The translations under genes and the position numbers were made by a program. Under the pieces are notes generated by a model, which did no database searches, was not told where the DNA came from, and saw only the letters and a list, made by a program, of their open reading frames with translations. Positions 10,401-20,000 of a DNA stretch of 64,000 bases are shown piece after piece. Every line of letters begins with the position of its first letter. Position 1 is the stretch's first letter. Location of the stretch: positions 210,978 through 274,977 of the forward strand of contig CAJNDS010000313.1 of assembly GCA_905221605.1 (NCBI GenBank), written 5' to 3'. Source of the DNA: Symbiodinium natans. Lineage: Eukaryota > Sar > Dinophyceae > Suessiales > Symbiodiniaceae.

Positions 10401-11749
10401 CCAACGCTCTTGACCTTGTCAATGGCAACAGCCTCAAAACCAAGTGCACGCAGGGCCGCAGTGACGCGACCAGACCCGGAGAATAACTCCAAAATTAAAG
10501 GCGGGGTGGGGGGCGTGAGGGGCCGCACAGGGGCAGGCTGGACTAGGGAACCGGGATTAAGGAAACCCAAACTAAGGAGTTCCTGTCGTTCCTTCTCGGA
10601 CAGCCGCTCCCAACCCTGAAGGCAATATCCCACAAGCAAACACCGAACGCCTTTCCAAGGGAGTGTGGCATGCAGGCGGCTGGCGTCTAAGGTCTGGGGC
10701 CCCAAACTGACGCGGAGCCGTATGCCCAGGGCATCGTGCCCTGCCAGCGGAACACCGCCAACTGGAGATTCTTGCCAGACGTCGCCGTCCCGGAAAAGGC
10801 TGAGTGGCAGAAGCAGGTTGGGGAAACCAGGCACGTTGCAGGAGTCAACGTGCGGTTCCGCGCGCAGGTTTGTGAACACAGCAGCATTCGTGAATGCGTG
10901 GCCAGGGAAGTGCTGGCGAAGTAGAGCACAAAAGAAACGTGTCACAGCGGGGAAACGTTTCGTGAAGCCGCGAACGCCCGCACGGGCACCCCAGGTCCAC
11001 ATGCCGCAGGTCCAGGAGTGAGAGGCACTATGCGCTTGGCCCCGTGCGGGGACCTCAGAGGGAAGCAGGCAAAGAATGCGCCGGGCAGCTTCAAGCGAAG
11101 GGCTGTTGACAGAGGCACGGGCAAGATGCTCCGCACGAGCCACGTCCACGACCCACTGGCAGGGCGAAGGCTGTTCACGTAAGTCAAGAGCCACAGCAGG
11201 CCTGGGGGCAGAACAGGATGCGTCATCAGCGCGGACTGGCGCCTGCACAGTCGCTTCACGTACAGGTGCTTCAGGGCGGGGCTCGGTATGGGGGTCCACC
11301 GGGTCCATTCCGGGCCCTTTTTCCGCCGTTCTTTTGTCAGAAACCGTCCGTTCTTTTGGATGGCAATTCGGACGCAAAAGAACGGACGCTCTTGGGGAAC
11401 TTGGAAGCCCCCAAAACCCAGCAACAAGCCCCACATCGGACCCCAGCGAACCCTCATAGGGCTCGGGTTGGGGTGGCAGGTCACTTGCAGAGCCAGGTGA
11501 CCTGACGGACGCGGCAGTGCTAGTGGGAACAACAGAGGTGCTTAAGGAGGGAGCAACCGGGGGCCTAGGGGAGGGAGGAGACTTAGGGAGCAGAGACACG
11601 GGCTCACCAAGGGGCCTGTATGCAGGAGAAAGATTAGCCCGTTCGCGAACTTCCAGAACAGGTTGGCCTGAAGCGGGGAGATCGCGAGACTCATCTGTGC
11701 AAAGGGCAGGAGTCAGCACCTGCGGGGGAAGGTCAGACATCTTCGCCAC
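7493..11749 (-). CDS. DIRS polyprotein: TET/JBP-like dioxygenase, C5-methyltransferase-like, reverse transcriptase, RNase H
   Basis: This 1418-residue frame has these parts. Residues 1-190: Pro/Ser-rich. Residues about 200-400: putative 2OG-Fe(II) dioxygenase with H300-V-D302, N305, W325, LHATLPW with H360, and R369. Residues about 418-655: a Rossmann methyltransferase resembling C5-cytosine methyltransferases, with motif I ELFSGSGR (421-428), motif IV-like APAC (C487) and motif VI-like VENPRSS (558-564); PAC and ENP differ from the usual PC and ENV, so activity is uncertain. RT: D1013 in THDLKAAYRQL and YFDD (1084-1087). RNase H: D1250, E1304, D1329, D1378. It is in frame with gag-b across one TGA. 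The start used is GTG, and expression probably comes by readthrough. The RT copies element RNA; the two accessory domains may act on DNA bases (inference). Confidence 0.88.
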   Translation of the reverse strand: MAKMSDLPPQVLTPALCTDESRDLPASGQPVLEVRERANLSPAYRPLGEPVSLLPKSPPSPRPPVAPSLSTSVVPTSTAASVRSPGSASDLPPQPEPYEGSLGSDVGLVAGFWGLPSSPRASVLLRPNCHPKERTVSDKRTAEKGPGMDPVDPHTEPRPEAPVREATVQAPVRADDASCSAPRPAVALDLREQPSPCQWVVDVARAEHLARASVNSPSLEAARRILCLLPSEVPARGQAHSASHSWTCGMWTWGARAGVRGFTKRFPAVTRFFCALLRQHFPGHAFTNAAVFTNLRAEPHVDSCNVPGFPNLLLPLSLFRDGDVWQESPVGGVPLAGHDALGIRLRVSLGPQTLDASRLHATLPWKGVRCLLVGYCLQGWERLSEKERQELLSLGFLNPGSLVQPAPVRPLTPPTPPLILELFSGSGRVTAALRALGFEAVAIDKVKSVGCAAPPWVLDVSTPDGLAQLLQLVQNPRVLGLFAAPACGTCSLARGIPCWDSQGNPVPVPRPLRSDRHPDGMPDLPPGDARRVRLANESYLALRQAVRLGVQRGILIAVENPRSSLFWKTSFWRDVAHAFRYVDHQACAYGGDRPKFTRIAYTHPSFESLCKLCPGCPAHASWGVDPAAPNGFATSRETAYPRPLAHAIAQCFASALPTVEPPGLQLPALRSLAGLQPKASKVPALVPEYKTTCVVRGPAASLVPPCQPMQRLEQAWPVPADCQCSLKVIPPYAQLLRLSPVKMGKQDEETRRHVELAWGIPWSPSEFIQCACKAVHPVAQEAQLPSELLQAVEVNCNATTASALEGKRTAWFEKYFKRCLELRTDECKLKDGMHPDVRGILEPKNLLVWREISDDLNYPDKTVIEEVISGTMLTGEVPSTGLFNPVFKPAAMSEDLLRDTADEGRHSVFRSVKSQGDLLDQEVKKQTLEELQKGWLEGPFDPSELPNGSVVSRRFGIQQGSKVRLIDDLSASHVNSCVQTNESPKPHSTDVLAALAIQLMRSTNEPLLGRTHDLKAAYRQLAVSQSSAWCSYVCIWDHERAAPVCFRLKALPFGACRSVYSFLRVVHSIWFIGTVGLSLPWVCYFDDFITICSGSLAHSTDATIKRLFKLLGWTLSSDGKKDLPFRRSFEALGIVVDLEESANKVVKFANTPSRVSELCGSIGDILDAGSLKQPLALRLRGRMQFADSQLFGRSARMCLRQVTKHAYSDVSDTLCEDCVFALDRFRKMLLEHKPRVLNGSLREKFVIFTDACFDPEASDWACGIGGLLFSDRGKLLGAFSEQLERWQIEALTEGFRKTVIFEAELLAVIVSQLVWGHVIRHAPVLWFVDNNASRDIAISGCTRSDNAQALLNVLLESEEQFDVKAWYARVPSPSNPADHPSRTKLESYVHGNTLVGAVDVRQTLKAVFENFLRKKVKR

Positions 11750-11809
11750 GTCAGGCTGGCTAGCAGAAAACGAATTCGAAGTGACACTGGTCGAAGCGGC
11801 TTCTGGCGA

Positions 11810-11815
11810 TAGTCA
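11810..11815 (-). promoter_or_regulatory. Candidate stop-codon readthrough site between gag and pol (TGA CTA)
   Basis: Gag-b ends ...CAG CGC AAA GAG TGA CTA TCG. The frame after TGA stays open straight into the polyprotein with no other stop. UGA followed by CUA is a known strong readthrough context in eukaryotic viral and cellular mRNAs. A Gag-Pol fusion by readthrough would supply Pol at a low ratio. That this happens here is inference. Confidence 0.55.
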
Positions 11816-12547
11816 CTCTTTGCGCTGGCACTGCATGAGGCTATGATTGCCGAAACAACGCGCGCAGACATGGGCACGGGGGCAGTTGGCCACCCGGCAC
11901 TCCCCAAGGCTGAACCCGTAGCAGATGGCTTTGCCATCGGGCGTTTGGGCTTTGCCACCCTTGTCGAGAATGGCCTTGGGGACAGCCGCACGGTTGGCAG
12001 CACCTTTGCCTGGACCTTTCGGGGGGCGAGCAGGTGGGTCCTTGGGCGCAGGGGGAATCTTCTCAGCTTTATCATCCTTCTTGCCCTTGTCATCTTTGGT
12101 CTTCTTGCGCTTCCTTCCTCGACCGCCGCCACTCCCAGCAGCCGTGCTTCCACGAGGGATCAAGACGAAGGAAACGCGATACGACGAGAGCGCTTCAAAG
12201 AGAGCGTCATCCATGGCGCGGGATCCGTCACTCTTGCGCCGGGGCCGGATTCCTTTCTCAAGCATCCACACATGAACCAAGCGGTCAGCCTCGACAACTT
12301 GATGCAGCTGGCAAGCACCCCCTGGCAGGGCGTCGGGGTTTGTCAGGTGTCGCATCAGCTCATTGACGTATTTTTCATGTGCAAGAAAATCAACCACATC
12401 TGCAAATGCCAGCGCCAGTCCTCGACGACGGAATGCTGCAGAGAGGAGCAAGGGGTTGTGAACTTGGGCGTCACACGGGAGCTCCTGGTCCTTGAGAACA
12501 AGCCCGCTGCTGCTCCAGCTCGACGACACGGGCGAGGGGCTTGGCAA
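11813..12547 (-). CDS. Gag-like protein, C-terminal part with CCCH finger
   Basis: The frame encodes a helical region (LLLSAAFRRRGLALAFADVV...), a long Lys/Pro-rich basic linker, and a C-terminal Cys/His cluster C-x7-C-x4-C-x3-H (CYGFSLGECRVANCPRAH) followed by CARCFGNHSLMQC. Together they suggest RNA-binding nucleocapsid function. It overlaps gag-a by 77 nt in the +1 frame. The homologous blocks run continuously from gag-a into this frame, so the two are probably one Gag protein split by a frameshift in the CAG/AGC run near 12505-12520. Confidence 0.72.
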   Translation of the reverse strand: MPSPSPVSSSWSSSGLVLKDQELPCDAQVHNPLLLSAAFRRRGLALAFADVVDFLAHEKYVNELMRHLTNPDALPGGACQLHQVVEADRLVHVWMLEKGIRPRRKSDGSRAMDDALFEALSSYRVSFVLIPRGSTAAGSGGGRGRKRKKTKDDKGKKDDKAEKIPPAPKDPPARPPKGPGKGAANRAAVPKAILDKGGKAQTPDGKAICYGFSLGECRVANCPRAHVCARCFGNHSLMQCQRKE

Positions 12548-13079
12548 GGGCCACCTCGCTCAAGCGGGAGGTGCATTTCTCAGGGGCGATATACCTTATC
12601 TCATCCAGCGAACTCATGGTGCAGGCCAATTCCAACAGGGCCCGGCTGGGCTCCGCATCGCCTTCTATGATCACACCGGAAACCTTGGCCTTTAAAGCAG
12701 CCATGCGTTTGTCGCGCTCTGCTTCTGCAAGGGGTCGGGCGGCAGAGGCACTGGGGTTGGTAACCTGGTCCTTGAGATCTGCCAAGGTAAGTGTTTGCGC
12801 CTCGAAGACGAGTCGGCGTACACTCGCAGCTTCCCCGGCTGATGCGGCGGGGATGGAGGTTTGGACCCAAGTATGCCACTGATCATCGGCTAGCTGTTGA
12901 CCTGGTTGGCCCACGCAATAAGCGAGCTGCCCAAGAGTCTCAAAACCCAGACGCGTCAAGGTACGTATGAGGGGCTCGCCGATGCGGAACAGCTTGCATC
13001 TCGCCTGAAAGTGAGCGGCAGACTCCAGCACAGACATGGGGCTCTCACGCAGCGCACTCGAGAGGCTACTTAGGGGCAC
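12471..13079 (-). CDS. Gag-like protein, N-terminal part
   Basis: The frame is open from 13079; the first good ATG is at 13037 (MSVLESAAHFQARC). It is rich in predicted helices and includes IRYIAPEKCTSRLSE, a block I associate with recurrent dinoflagellate retroelement ORFs. It has no enzyme motif, which fits a structural Gag. It ends in the alternative frame soon after VVELEQQ, where the CAG/AGC run shifts reading into gag-b. The 336 nt between the recombinase stop and this frame (13080-13415) are non-coding and include a poly-G/C tract near 13270. Confidence 0.65.
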   Translation of the reverse strand: MPLSSLSSALRESPMSVLESAAHFQARCKLFRIGEPLIRTLTRLGFETLGQLAYCVGQPGQQLADDQWHTWVQTSIPAASAGEAASVRRLVFEAQTLTLADLKDQVTNPSASAARPLAEAERDKRMAALKAKVSGVIIEGDAEPSRALLELACTMSSLDEIRYIAPEKCTSRLSEVALAKPLARVVELEQQRACSQGPGAPV

Positions 13080-13415
13080 CTACTTCACATGACAGAATGC
13101 ACCCGAACAACTTCACATGACTGAGTGTAACTGAACATCAAGATGTCAATCAGGAATCAACACAACAAATCATGGCATGAAAGCATTGGTCATGTCGTCA
13201 CCAACCTCGACTTGATGGGGGGGGCGAGAGAGAACAAGCAGCCGACATGACTCACGTTCACTCATGCTCAACCCCCCCCCCCCCCTTGTCCGTGCACTCG
13301 ACCGAAAAAAAAGGCAGACAGCAGCATGACAGTTGTGAGGGCGCAACACTTCATTGCAGACCCTAGGTCGACTACTTACCTTCGCAAGCAGAGGGACCCG
13401 ACTTTTCCACAACCG

Positions 13416-15584
13416 TCAAATGCATCGCCGGCAACCTTGACACTCGACCGCATCCAGGTCAGCATCCTCGGCAACTCTGTACGCATCGGAGCGCACACGT
13501 CCGCATGCAAGAACTTGAAGGCACGCATCAAGATTGCTTTGGCCGCGGACCAAGTGCAACTTGCGGGAACGACGGTGGATCACCCAGACCCAGACGTCGG
13601 ACTCATCCCGTGTCTCAGGCAGAAAGCGGCGGGCCTTTTTGCTGAGGGGAGGGCTTGAGGAAGGGGTCACACTGTCCGAGCTGCTGCTTCGGGAGGCCTC
13701 AGAAGCGGAGGAATCCTCGCTGCTCTCATGCGCAGACTCCTCGGCTTCGGAGGCGGAATCTTCAACTTTGATGGCTCCGGAGGGTCGCACCACAGGCAAA
13801 ATTGGTGCTAGGCCAGGAGAGGCTTCACAAGACTCGCTCCAGAAAGCGCGCAAAGGAGCATCTGGCATGAACACCCCAAGAGCCACCTGATGCAACAAGC
13901 GAGAAAAGGCCAACGACGGGGCCGCGCTGAGGTCACGGCTGTACACAACCTCAGTCGTGAGTTGATTGCGAGCATGCCGACCCAAGACAGCACAAGTATC
14001 ACGGTCCATGCCAGCGCGCGTGCCAGCCTTGGATGCCCAGGACAGGCCAGTGACCTTGAGGGAATGGGAGGACACGCCGGAGTCCTCAGGCAAATCGAGG
14101 GCTTGACGAAGCATCCTGGACACTTCTTGCGAGGACACGGGGCGAGCACAGAGGGCAGAGCACTCAGCATCAAGGGGTGGGCGGAAAATGGGCCCGTCAA
14201 TCTTGCCAATTAAACACAGGTTAACAGCTTCAAACGCCTGGATTGCAAGAGGCAGCCAGGGACGAGAGACCACTCCCTGTGCAGGGACCAAGATATGCAA
14301 AAACTGCGCCTTCTTCTTGGCGGTGGTCGAGGTCTTGTGACGACCCGTTCGAATCTGCAGAAAGCCCGAAACACCATCGAAATCGCACTCCAGGTCCCAG
14401 ATGCACTGCAGGTCAGAGTGCCGACATCGTCCATAGACGGCGATCAAGGCATATGCAGCGAAGCAACGCAACAGGGGGTCGTCGCTGCCTTCGAGAAGTT
14501 CATGCAATTTGCGAACCTGATCAACTGTTAATGCACGAGCCTGCTTGAGCCAACCGGTCTTAGCAGCCAACTGCTGACTGGCACCGACGATGCGCCGGCT
14601 AGAAATGCATACCTGCACATCCACCTCAAGGACGTAGTGCAAGAACCGCATGGCAGAAAGCAACGTCGAACCGCTGGTCGGAGGCTTGTTTTCTTTCTTC
14701 AAGTACTGAAAATGTTCCCAAACAAGAGTCTCTTGGAACACACCCGAGAAGGACAGATTTGCAAGGGGCTGACCATCGACCCAACGAAGATAGGCGAGGA
14801 GGGAATTGGCCCTCTTGATCAACGTGTAGGGGCTGCGGAGCCCCGTCCTGGCCTCAATGTCCTCAGGGTCGGGCGGCTGTCCTGTGCACCGTTCCACGAC
14901 GACACACAACTTATTGATTGCAATGTGAAGCAAACTTCCAAGGGTCTCATTAATATCGCAGTCAGCAACATTAGAAATCGTGGTCTGAAAGAATGACTTC
15001 AAGTCGGTCACATGCTCCAAGCACTCGACCAGCCGATCAGGCGTGCTCACCTCTGGCGGTAACAAGGGCTCCAAGGATGGGGATTGCACAGCAAAGTCGG
15101 CATCATCACCGAAAATGCACTTCATAGGACCTTGCTCCCACGGCAGACGGATTTGCGTCAAATTTCGGGATGCAACAACCTGTTGGCAAACAATCTGATC
15201 AATGAAGCTGGTGTCAACGCTGGACTCGAGAGGTAAACCTGCACAACCCTCAGAATCAGGATGACGGGTGTCATCTTCAGTGTCAGGAGAGCAAGCCCCC
15301 AGTGGGCCAACACCTGCATCTTCGGCGACGTTGAAGTCGCCATCGGACACTGAGACATTGTCGGAAAGAACAGAAGCAGTCCCTAAACTCCCCCCAACAG
15401 AAGCATTCCCTAAACTCCCCCCTTTATCCGAAAGCACAGTCAGTGGCCCAGGCGCAGGGGCCTCGAGGGCAATCAGTGCACAGGCAGGCAAGGTCGGGGG
15501 CTCAGGCGGGAAAGGATGTTCCGCGACTGCGACCCAGCTGCTGGCGGAACCAGAGGCTTCAGTAGCACTGGCCGGATCGGACAT
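13416..15584 (-). CDS. Tyrosine recombinase (integrase of the DIRS-type element)
   Basis: The frame is open from 15620, but I take the ATG at 15584 (MSDPASATEAS), 2 nt after the stop of the preceding ORF (TAAGCATG). Residue numbers here count from 15620. An acidic, Ser-rich N-terminal part (to about 250) is followed by a SAM-like helical region and a catalytic domain: R400 in YGRCRHSDL, H519-S-L-K522 (Lys in place of the usual Arg), H549 in LGRHAR, and nucleophile Y560 in VVYSRD. The C-terminal 130 residues hold a Ser/Glu-rich patch and a Cys-ended tail. The enzyme would insert the circular DNA intermediate without target duplication. Its position upstream of Gag is unusual. Confidence 0.85.
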   Translation of the reverse strand: MSDPASATEASGSASSWVAVAEHPFPPEPPTLPACALIALEAPAPGPLTVLSDKGGSLGNASVGGSLGTASVLSDNVSVSDGDFNVAEDAGVGPLGACSPDTEDDTRHPDSEGCAGLPLESSVDTSFIDQIVCQQVVASRNLTQIRLPWEQGPMKCIFGDDADFAVQSPSLEPLLPPEVSTPDRLVECLEHVTDLKSFFQTTISNVADCDINETLGSLLHIAINKLCVVVERCTGQPPDPEDIEARTGLRSPYTLIKRANSLLAYLRWVDGQPLANLSFSGVFQETLVWEHFQYLKKENKPPTSGSTLLSAMRFLHYVLEVDVQVCISSRRIVGASQQLAAKTGWLKQARALTVDQVRKLHELLEGSDDPLLRCFAAYALIAVYGRCRHSDLQCIWDLECDFDGVSGFLQIRTGRHKTSTTAKKKAQFLHILVPAQGVVSRPWLPLAIQAFEAVNLCLIGKIDGPIFRPPLDAECSALCARPVSSQEVSRMLRQALDLPEDSGVSSHSLKVTGLSWASKAGTRAGMDRDTCAVLGRHARNQLTTEVVYSRDLSAAPSLAFSRLLHQVALGVFMPDAPLRAFWSESCEASPGLAPILPVVRPSGAIKVEDSASEAEESAHESSEDSSASEASRSSSSDSVTPSSSPPLSKKARRFLPETRDESDVWVWVIHRRSRKLHLVRGQSNLDACLQVLACGRVRSDAYRVAEDADLDAVECQGCRRCI

Positions 15585-15586
15585 GC

Positions 15587-15910
15587 TTAAGAAGGCAAAG
15601 TGAGCAATACGCGAAAGCAAGCGTGAGGACCTTTGGCTGTGCAGAGCAGCGATGGCCAGCTGCGGAAAGGAAGTGCCAGCAAAATCCTGGAGCCCTCGCT
15701 CTGGCTCAGAAGCACGGCAACCAAATTGCTGTCAGCGACCCAAGACCAAAGGCCGGTGGGAGCGGCAACCTGATCACGCAGCAGATCGTCGTAGAAGGCT
15801 CTGGGGCGCAACAAAACTGGCCGAAACGGCGGCAGAGGCCCTGCAAGGATCAAAACGCGGTCGTCGCTCGAAGAAGAAGAAAAATCCTCAGAGCTGTCAG
15901 AACCGCTCAT
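15587..15910 (-). CDS. Short acidic ORF at the 5' end of the DIRS element
   Basis: The first ATG (15910) starts MSGSDSSEDFSSSSSDD, followed by about 85 hydrophobic/basic residues with no recognised domain. The frame is open further up to a GTG at 15964. Its stop is 2 nt upstream of the recombinase ATG, which would permit termination-reinitiation. It may be an upstream regulator or simply leader sequence. No homologue is recognised. Confidence 0.4.
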   Translation of the reverse strand: MSGSDSSEDFSSSSSDDRVLILAGPLPPFRPVLLRPRAFYDDLLRDQVAAPTGLWSWVADSNLVAVLLSQSEGSRILLALPFRSWPSLLCTAKGPHACFRVLLTLPS

Positions 15911-16027
15911 AACAGGGCCAAGGAACACACCATCCGCCAGTGGCCACGCCACTGGCTTGCACACGGCCTAAGGCCAGTCCCTTAGCACCCCTTACGAGAC
16001 CTCTACTCTAGAACGCAGCCTCAGGCC

Positions 16028-16250
16028 CAAAGAAAATTTTCTGCATCTCTCAGCTGTCAGCCACTGTTACCGGGCATGAAGACTGCATACAAGCTGTCAA
16101 GGTGACATGCAGAGAGAACATGAAAGATGGGCATGCAGAAAATTTTGAAAGCACTGTGAAAACTCTTTTTGTTTTTCTTAAAGGCACGGTTGCAGGCAAC
16201 CTAAGCGTTCGCTCCTCACGAAGGCGCTATCAACAAGTTGACAGCAAGCT

Positions 16251-16251
<1 letters not shown>
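16028..16251 (-). repeat. Split direct repeat B2, element terminus
   Basis: This is a 224-bp copy of 6999-7222, apparently identical by eye. Its end (CAGCAAGCTT) passes directly into ACTACTACT, the microsatellite. It is the 5' end of the element in its own orientation. Confidence 0.93.
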
Positions 16252-17060
<809 letters not shown>

Positions 17061-20000
17061 ACAACAACCATGACCAGACACACAACACCTGCAACACACA
17101 ACAACCACACCACGCTCAACTTCTTTTCGCAATGCTGTGGAAGTCAGCTGACGCATCCTGCGTTTTGTCAGGTGGTGTTGCGTTTTCGAGCATGTTGGGA
17201 TTGTGCGGTCTTTTGCCATTTTGGTTAAATTGCAGTCCAAAGTGATAAGCCCAGAAGTCCTCGGCTGGAACAAACCCTCAATTTTGTAAAACCATGCAAA
17301 AGCCTCTGTGTTGTTTTTTAGGTTTAAGATAACAACACCAGCTCTTCAAAATTGCCAGCCACAATACTGTTAAAATCTTCTGCTCCAAACTGATCAAAAT
17401 TGACAAAACACTTTTTTCACTCGTCAGGCCCACTCCGCTGTGGGTGCCGCGCATGCACAGGCTCAAGGTGCACAGGCCCTTCCGGAAGGCCCAGAAGTCC
17501 TTTGGCCTTTCAAACTGCCTAAACCCTTCCGGAAGGCTGAGAAGCAATTAAGCTTCTCAAACTGCTGCCTGAAAATTCTCCAAGAAAGAAGAAGGTAAAA
17601 GAAAGAGGAAGAGAGAAAGAAGAGCCAGAGAGAGAGAGCGACAAGAGAAAGACAAGGCAACACAACGCAAAACACCAACAAGACAAAATCCGTCTGAAGA
17701 GCGCTGCGCAGCGGCCGTTTTGAGATGGTACAAGAGTCTTAAAGGTCTGGCTGCTGCTTGGCAAATGTGCTTTTTCCAGATCGGCTTAGCATGCTTAACC
17801 TAGGCAGGCACACTGGCAACTGATCATTGCTGTTTTTGGAATGGTTGGCAAGAACTTCATTGATGCAAAACCGCTCCGGCGAAGAGCCATGCACAAAGGG
17901 AGTGGAACAGCCGCTTTAAACCGATTGGATACAAACACATTTCCGAACCCGGTTGCCAGTCGTAAGTTGTAGCTGCCTGTAGTGGCAGCAAGAACCTGCT
18001 CAAATAAGCTCTGGCTCCCAGAAACGCCTTTCACTCTTAAACTAAGAAGCCCTAAAATTAAATTTACGGCGCAGACCTGGCTGAATGCATGTTTACATTC
18101 TTTCAAGCTACCCCTTCTTGCAGTTAGGCCGGCAATTGTGTGCTTGCTGCATTGCTTGAAAAGGTCCGCATTGTGCAAGTGACAAGATCCGCGCAAGCCG
18201 GTTTTACTGTTGCAAAACAGACCACCAAGACAAGTTCTCTTGGTGCTGCGCTGCAGCTTTGCAACTTCTCTTCCTGGTTCTTTGGGCTCGTTTCTCAACC
18301 CACGACCTGCCGATTTGCTGCTCAAACAAACTTTTTTGGTGCTTCGGTCCGGAGAGCCTTATGGGTTGAAGAATGCTGACGCAATTTGCAGGGAGTGGCC
18401 AAGAGGGGGCATTCTTGGCAGCCTGCAGCTGATTATCTACTCCTCTAATGATTTTAAGTTTAGATTCTGCATGTTGTGCACTGAAACAGTCTGTCCACAA
18501 AATGTAACGCAAATAAACCAGAAATAACTCTTAAATTCTGGTTTACTCTCAAAATCTTGCACTTAAAAAAATGAAACACTGCGGTTGTGCCTCAAAGCAA
18601 AAGCTGCATTGTGCCCACTTTTTATGTCGCCGCTCTGTAAAGATCGCTTTTGCTGCCGCGGTGCCAAACATCTTTGTTAAATTGAAAAACAAAAGAAAAA
18701 AAAAAAAAAACTCTGCTCTTATTTTCTTTTTTATTCAGTTTTCGAGTTATAAAAAACAAGAAACACTGCTCTTGCCAAATTCTTCGCAGGGAAAGCTTCA
18801 AGCCTTCAACCTTTACAAAAAGGGGACAAGCTAAGGAAGGAATCTTGAAGGGTGACTTCTTGTTTTGGGAAAAAATTATGAACTTCCATTCTGCAATAGA
18901 TGGCACGCATAAATCCTAAATTGGCAACTTTAAGCAGCTTTGCAACAAAAAACGTTGGCCGTGTTTTTTTGCAAAAAAAACGTTGGCCGTGGCGTTTTTG
19001 TGTGGTGTTGTGTTGATGTGTTGTTTTTTGAGTCAGACCGCTTGGTTAATTTAGTTGTGAAAAGTTGGTGGGTTCATCTTGTTTTCAGCTTGTTTTGTAA
19101 GAATATTTGGATTTTTTTTGTTTTGTCAATTCCTTAAAAAGAATTATGTGCCGCAGTTTTATGTGTCAGAGTGTGCTTGAAGTTGTAAAATTCACCTTCC
19201 AATTGCCAGGTTGCCAGTTTGCTCAGTCAGGATTTGATGGCTGCAGAAATCGTGAGAGTTTTTGTAATGTGTCGCTGGTCAGTGATGTGGCGTGCCGAAA
19301 CTTGTGAGTTTATCTTCGCACATGGGCGGGCGACTGTGGCTGAGGGCCAGGAGAGACAAGCTGGTCAGGTGCGAAGACTTTGTTCGACTTGGCGTTCCAC
19401 TGCTGAGTTGTGGTTGGTGTTTGTGTCCGCGTTTTTTCTTTTGCACGCTGTTTCACCCATTTTTGCAAAATACCACAGACTCAGCCACCGGGCAGCTGAT
19501 GCTGTAAAGGGGCAAGACAACGAAAGTGAGAGAGAGCGAGAGCGAGAGACGGAGAGAGAGTAACAAACTTTGCACTACTCGGAAGCCGAAAATCGTAAAG
19601 TTGGACTGTTTTAACACTTGTTTTTACTTCTTTAAAAAGGGTCCAACTTTACAATTTTCGGTTTCTGCGTCTGGTTTTTGGCAATCTATTGTGAACTCGT
19701 AAAATCTGTGCAGTTTCGTCGTATGCGTAGAAGCTTGTTTACGCACAATCTGCTATGTTGGCAGTAGACTGGGGTTTCGGTTGCATGGGTGGAGGTGGGA
19801 GCAAGTCACAACCTGTCAAATAACTTTCGAACATTAAACAGCGAAATGTCAACCTTATAATCTGCCTGTCTCTTTTTCTGACGACACTTGTCGAGGCGAT
19901 CAAAGAACAATGCTGCATATGTCTCATCACTTGAGTGCAGTTTCAAGACCCCAAAAAACCGAAAAGAAACGTAGGACGCATCGCGTGACCTCCACAGTAC

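Larger units (their letters stand above)
6650..16251 (-). mobile_element. DIRS-type tyrosine-recombinase retrotransposon with split direct repeats
   Basis: The element is 9602 bp and is transcribed on the minus strand. Reading that strand the order is: B2 repeat, short ORF, tyrosine recombinase, Gag (two frames), dioxygenase/methyltransferase/RT/RNase H polyprotein, then A2, B1, A1. The two A copies (258 bp) and two B copies (224 bp) give the split-direct-repeat pattern of PAT/Ngaro-type DIRS elements, which replicate through a circle whose junction is copied internally (A2/B1, here at 7221-7222). There are no LTRs, no integrase and no target-site duplication, as expected for tyrosine-recombinase insertion. 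Both ends abut ACT repeat. The recombinase lies 5' of Gag and Pol, whereas in textbook DIRS/Ngaro elements it is last. Identification rests on visible RT, RNase H and recombinase motifs plus the repeat layout. Confidence 0.9.

Noticed and set aside
11749-11815. Independent translation start for DIRS Pol
   Set aside because: There is no ATG close to the Gag stop; the frame is continuous with Gag across TGA, so readthrough is the simpler reading.
17463-17764. Leu/Ser/Phe-rich ORFs that look membrane-like
   Set aside because: They are the complement of a GA-rich low-complexity run.
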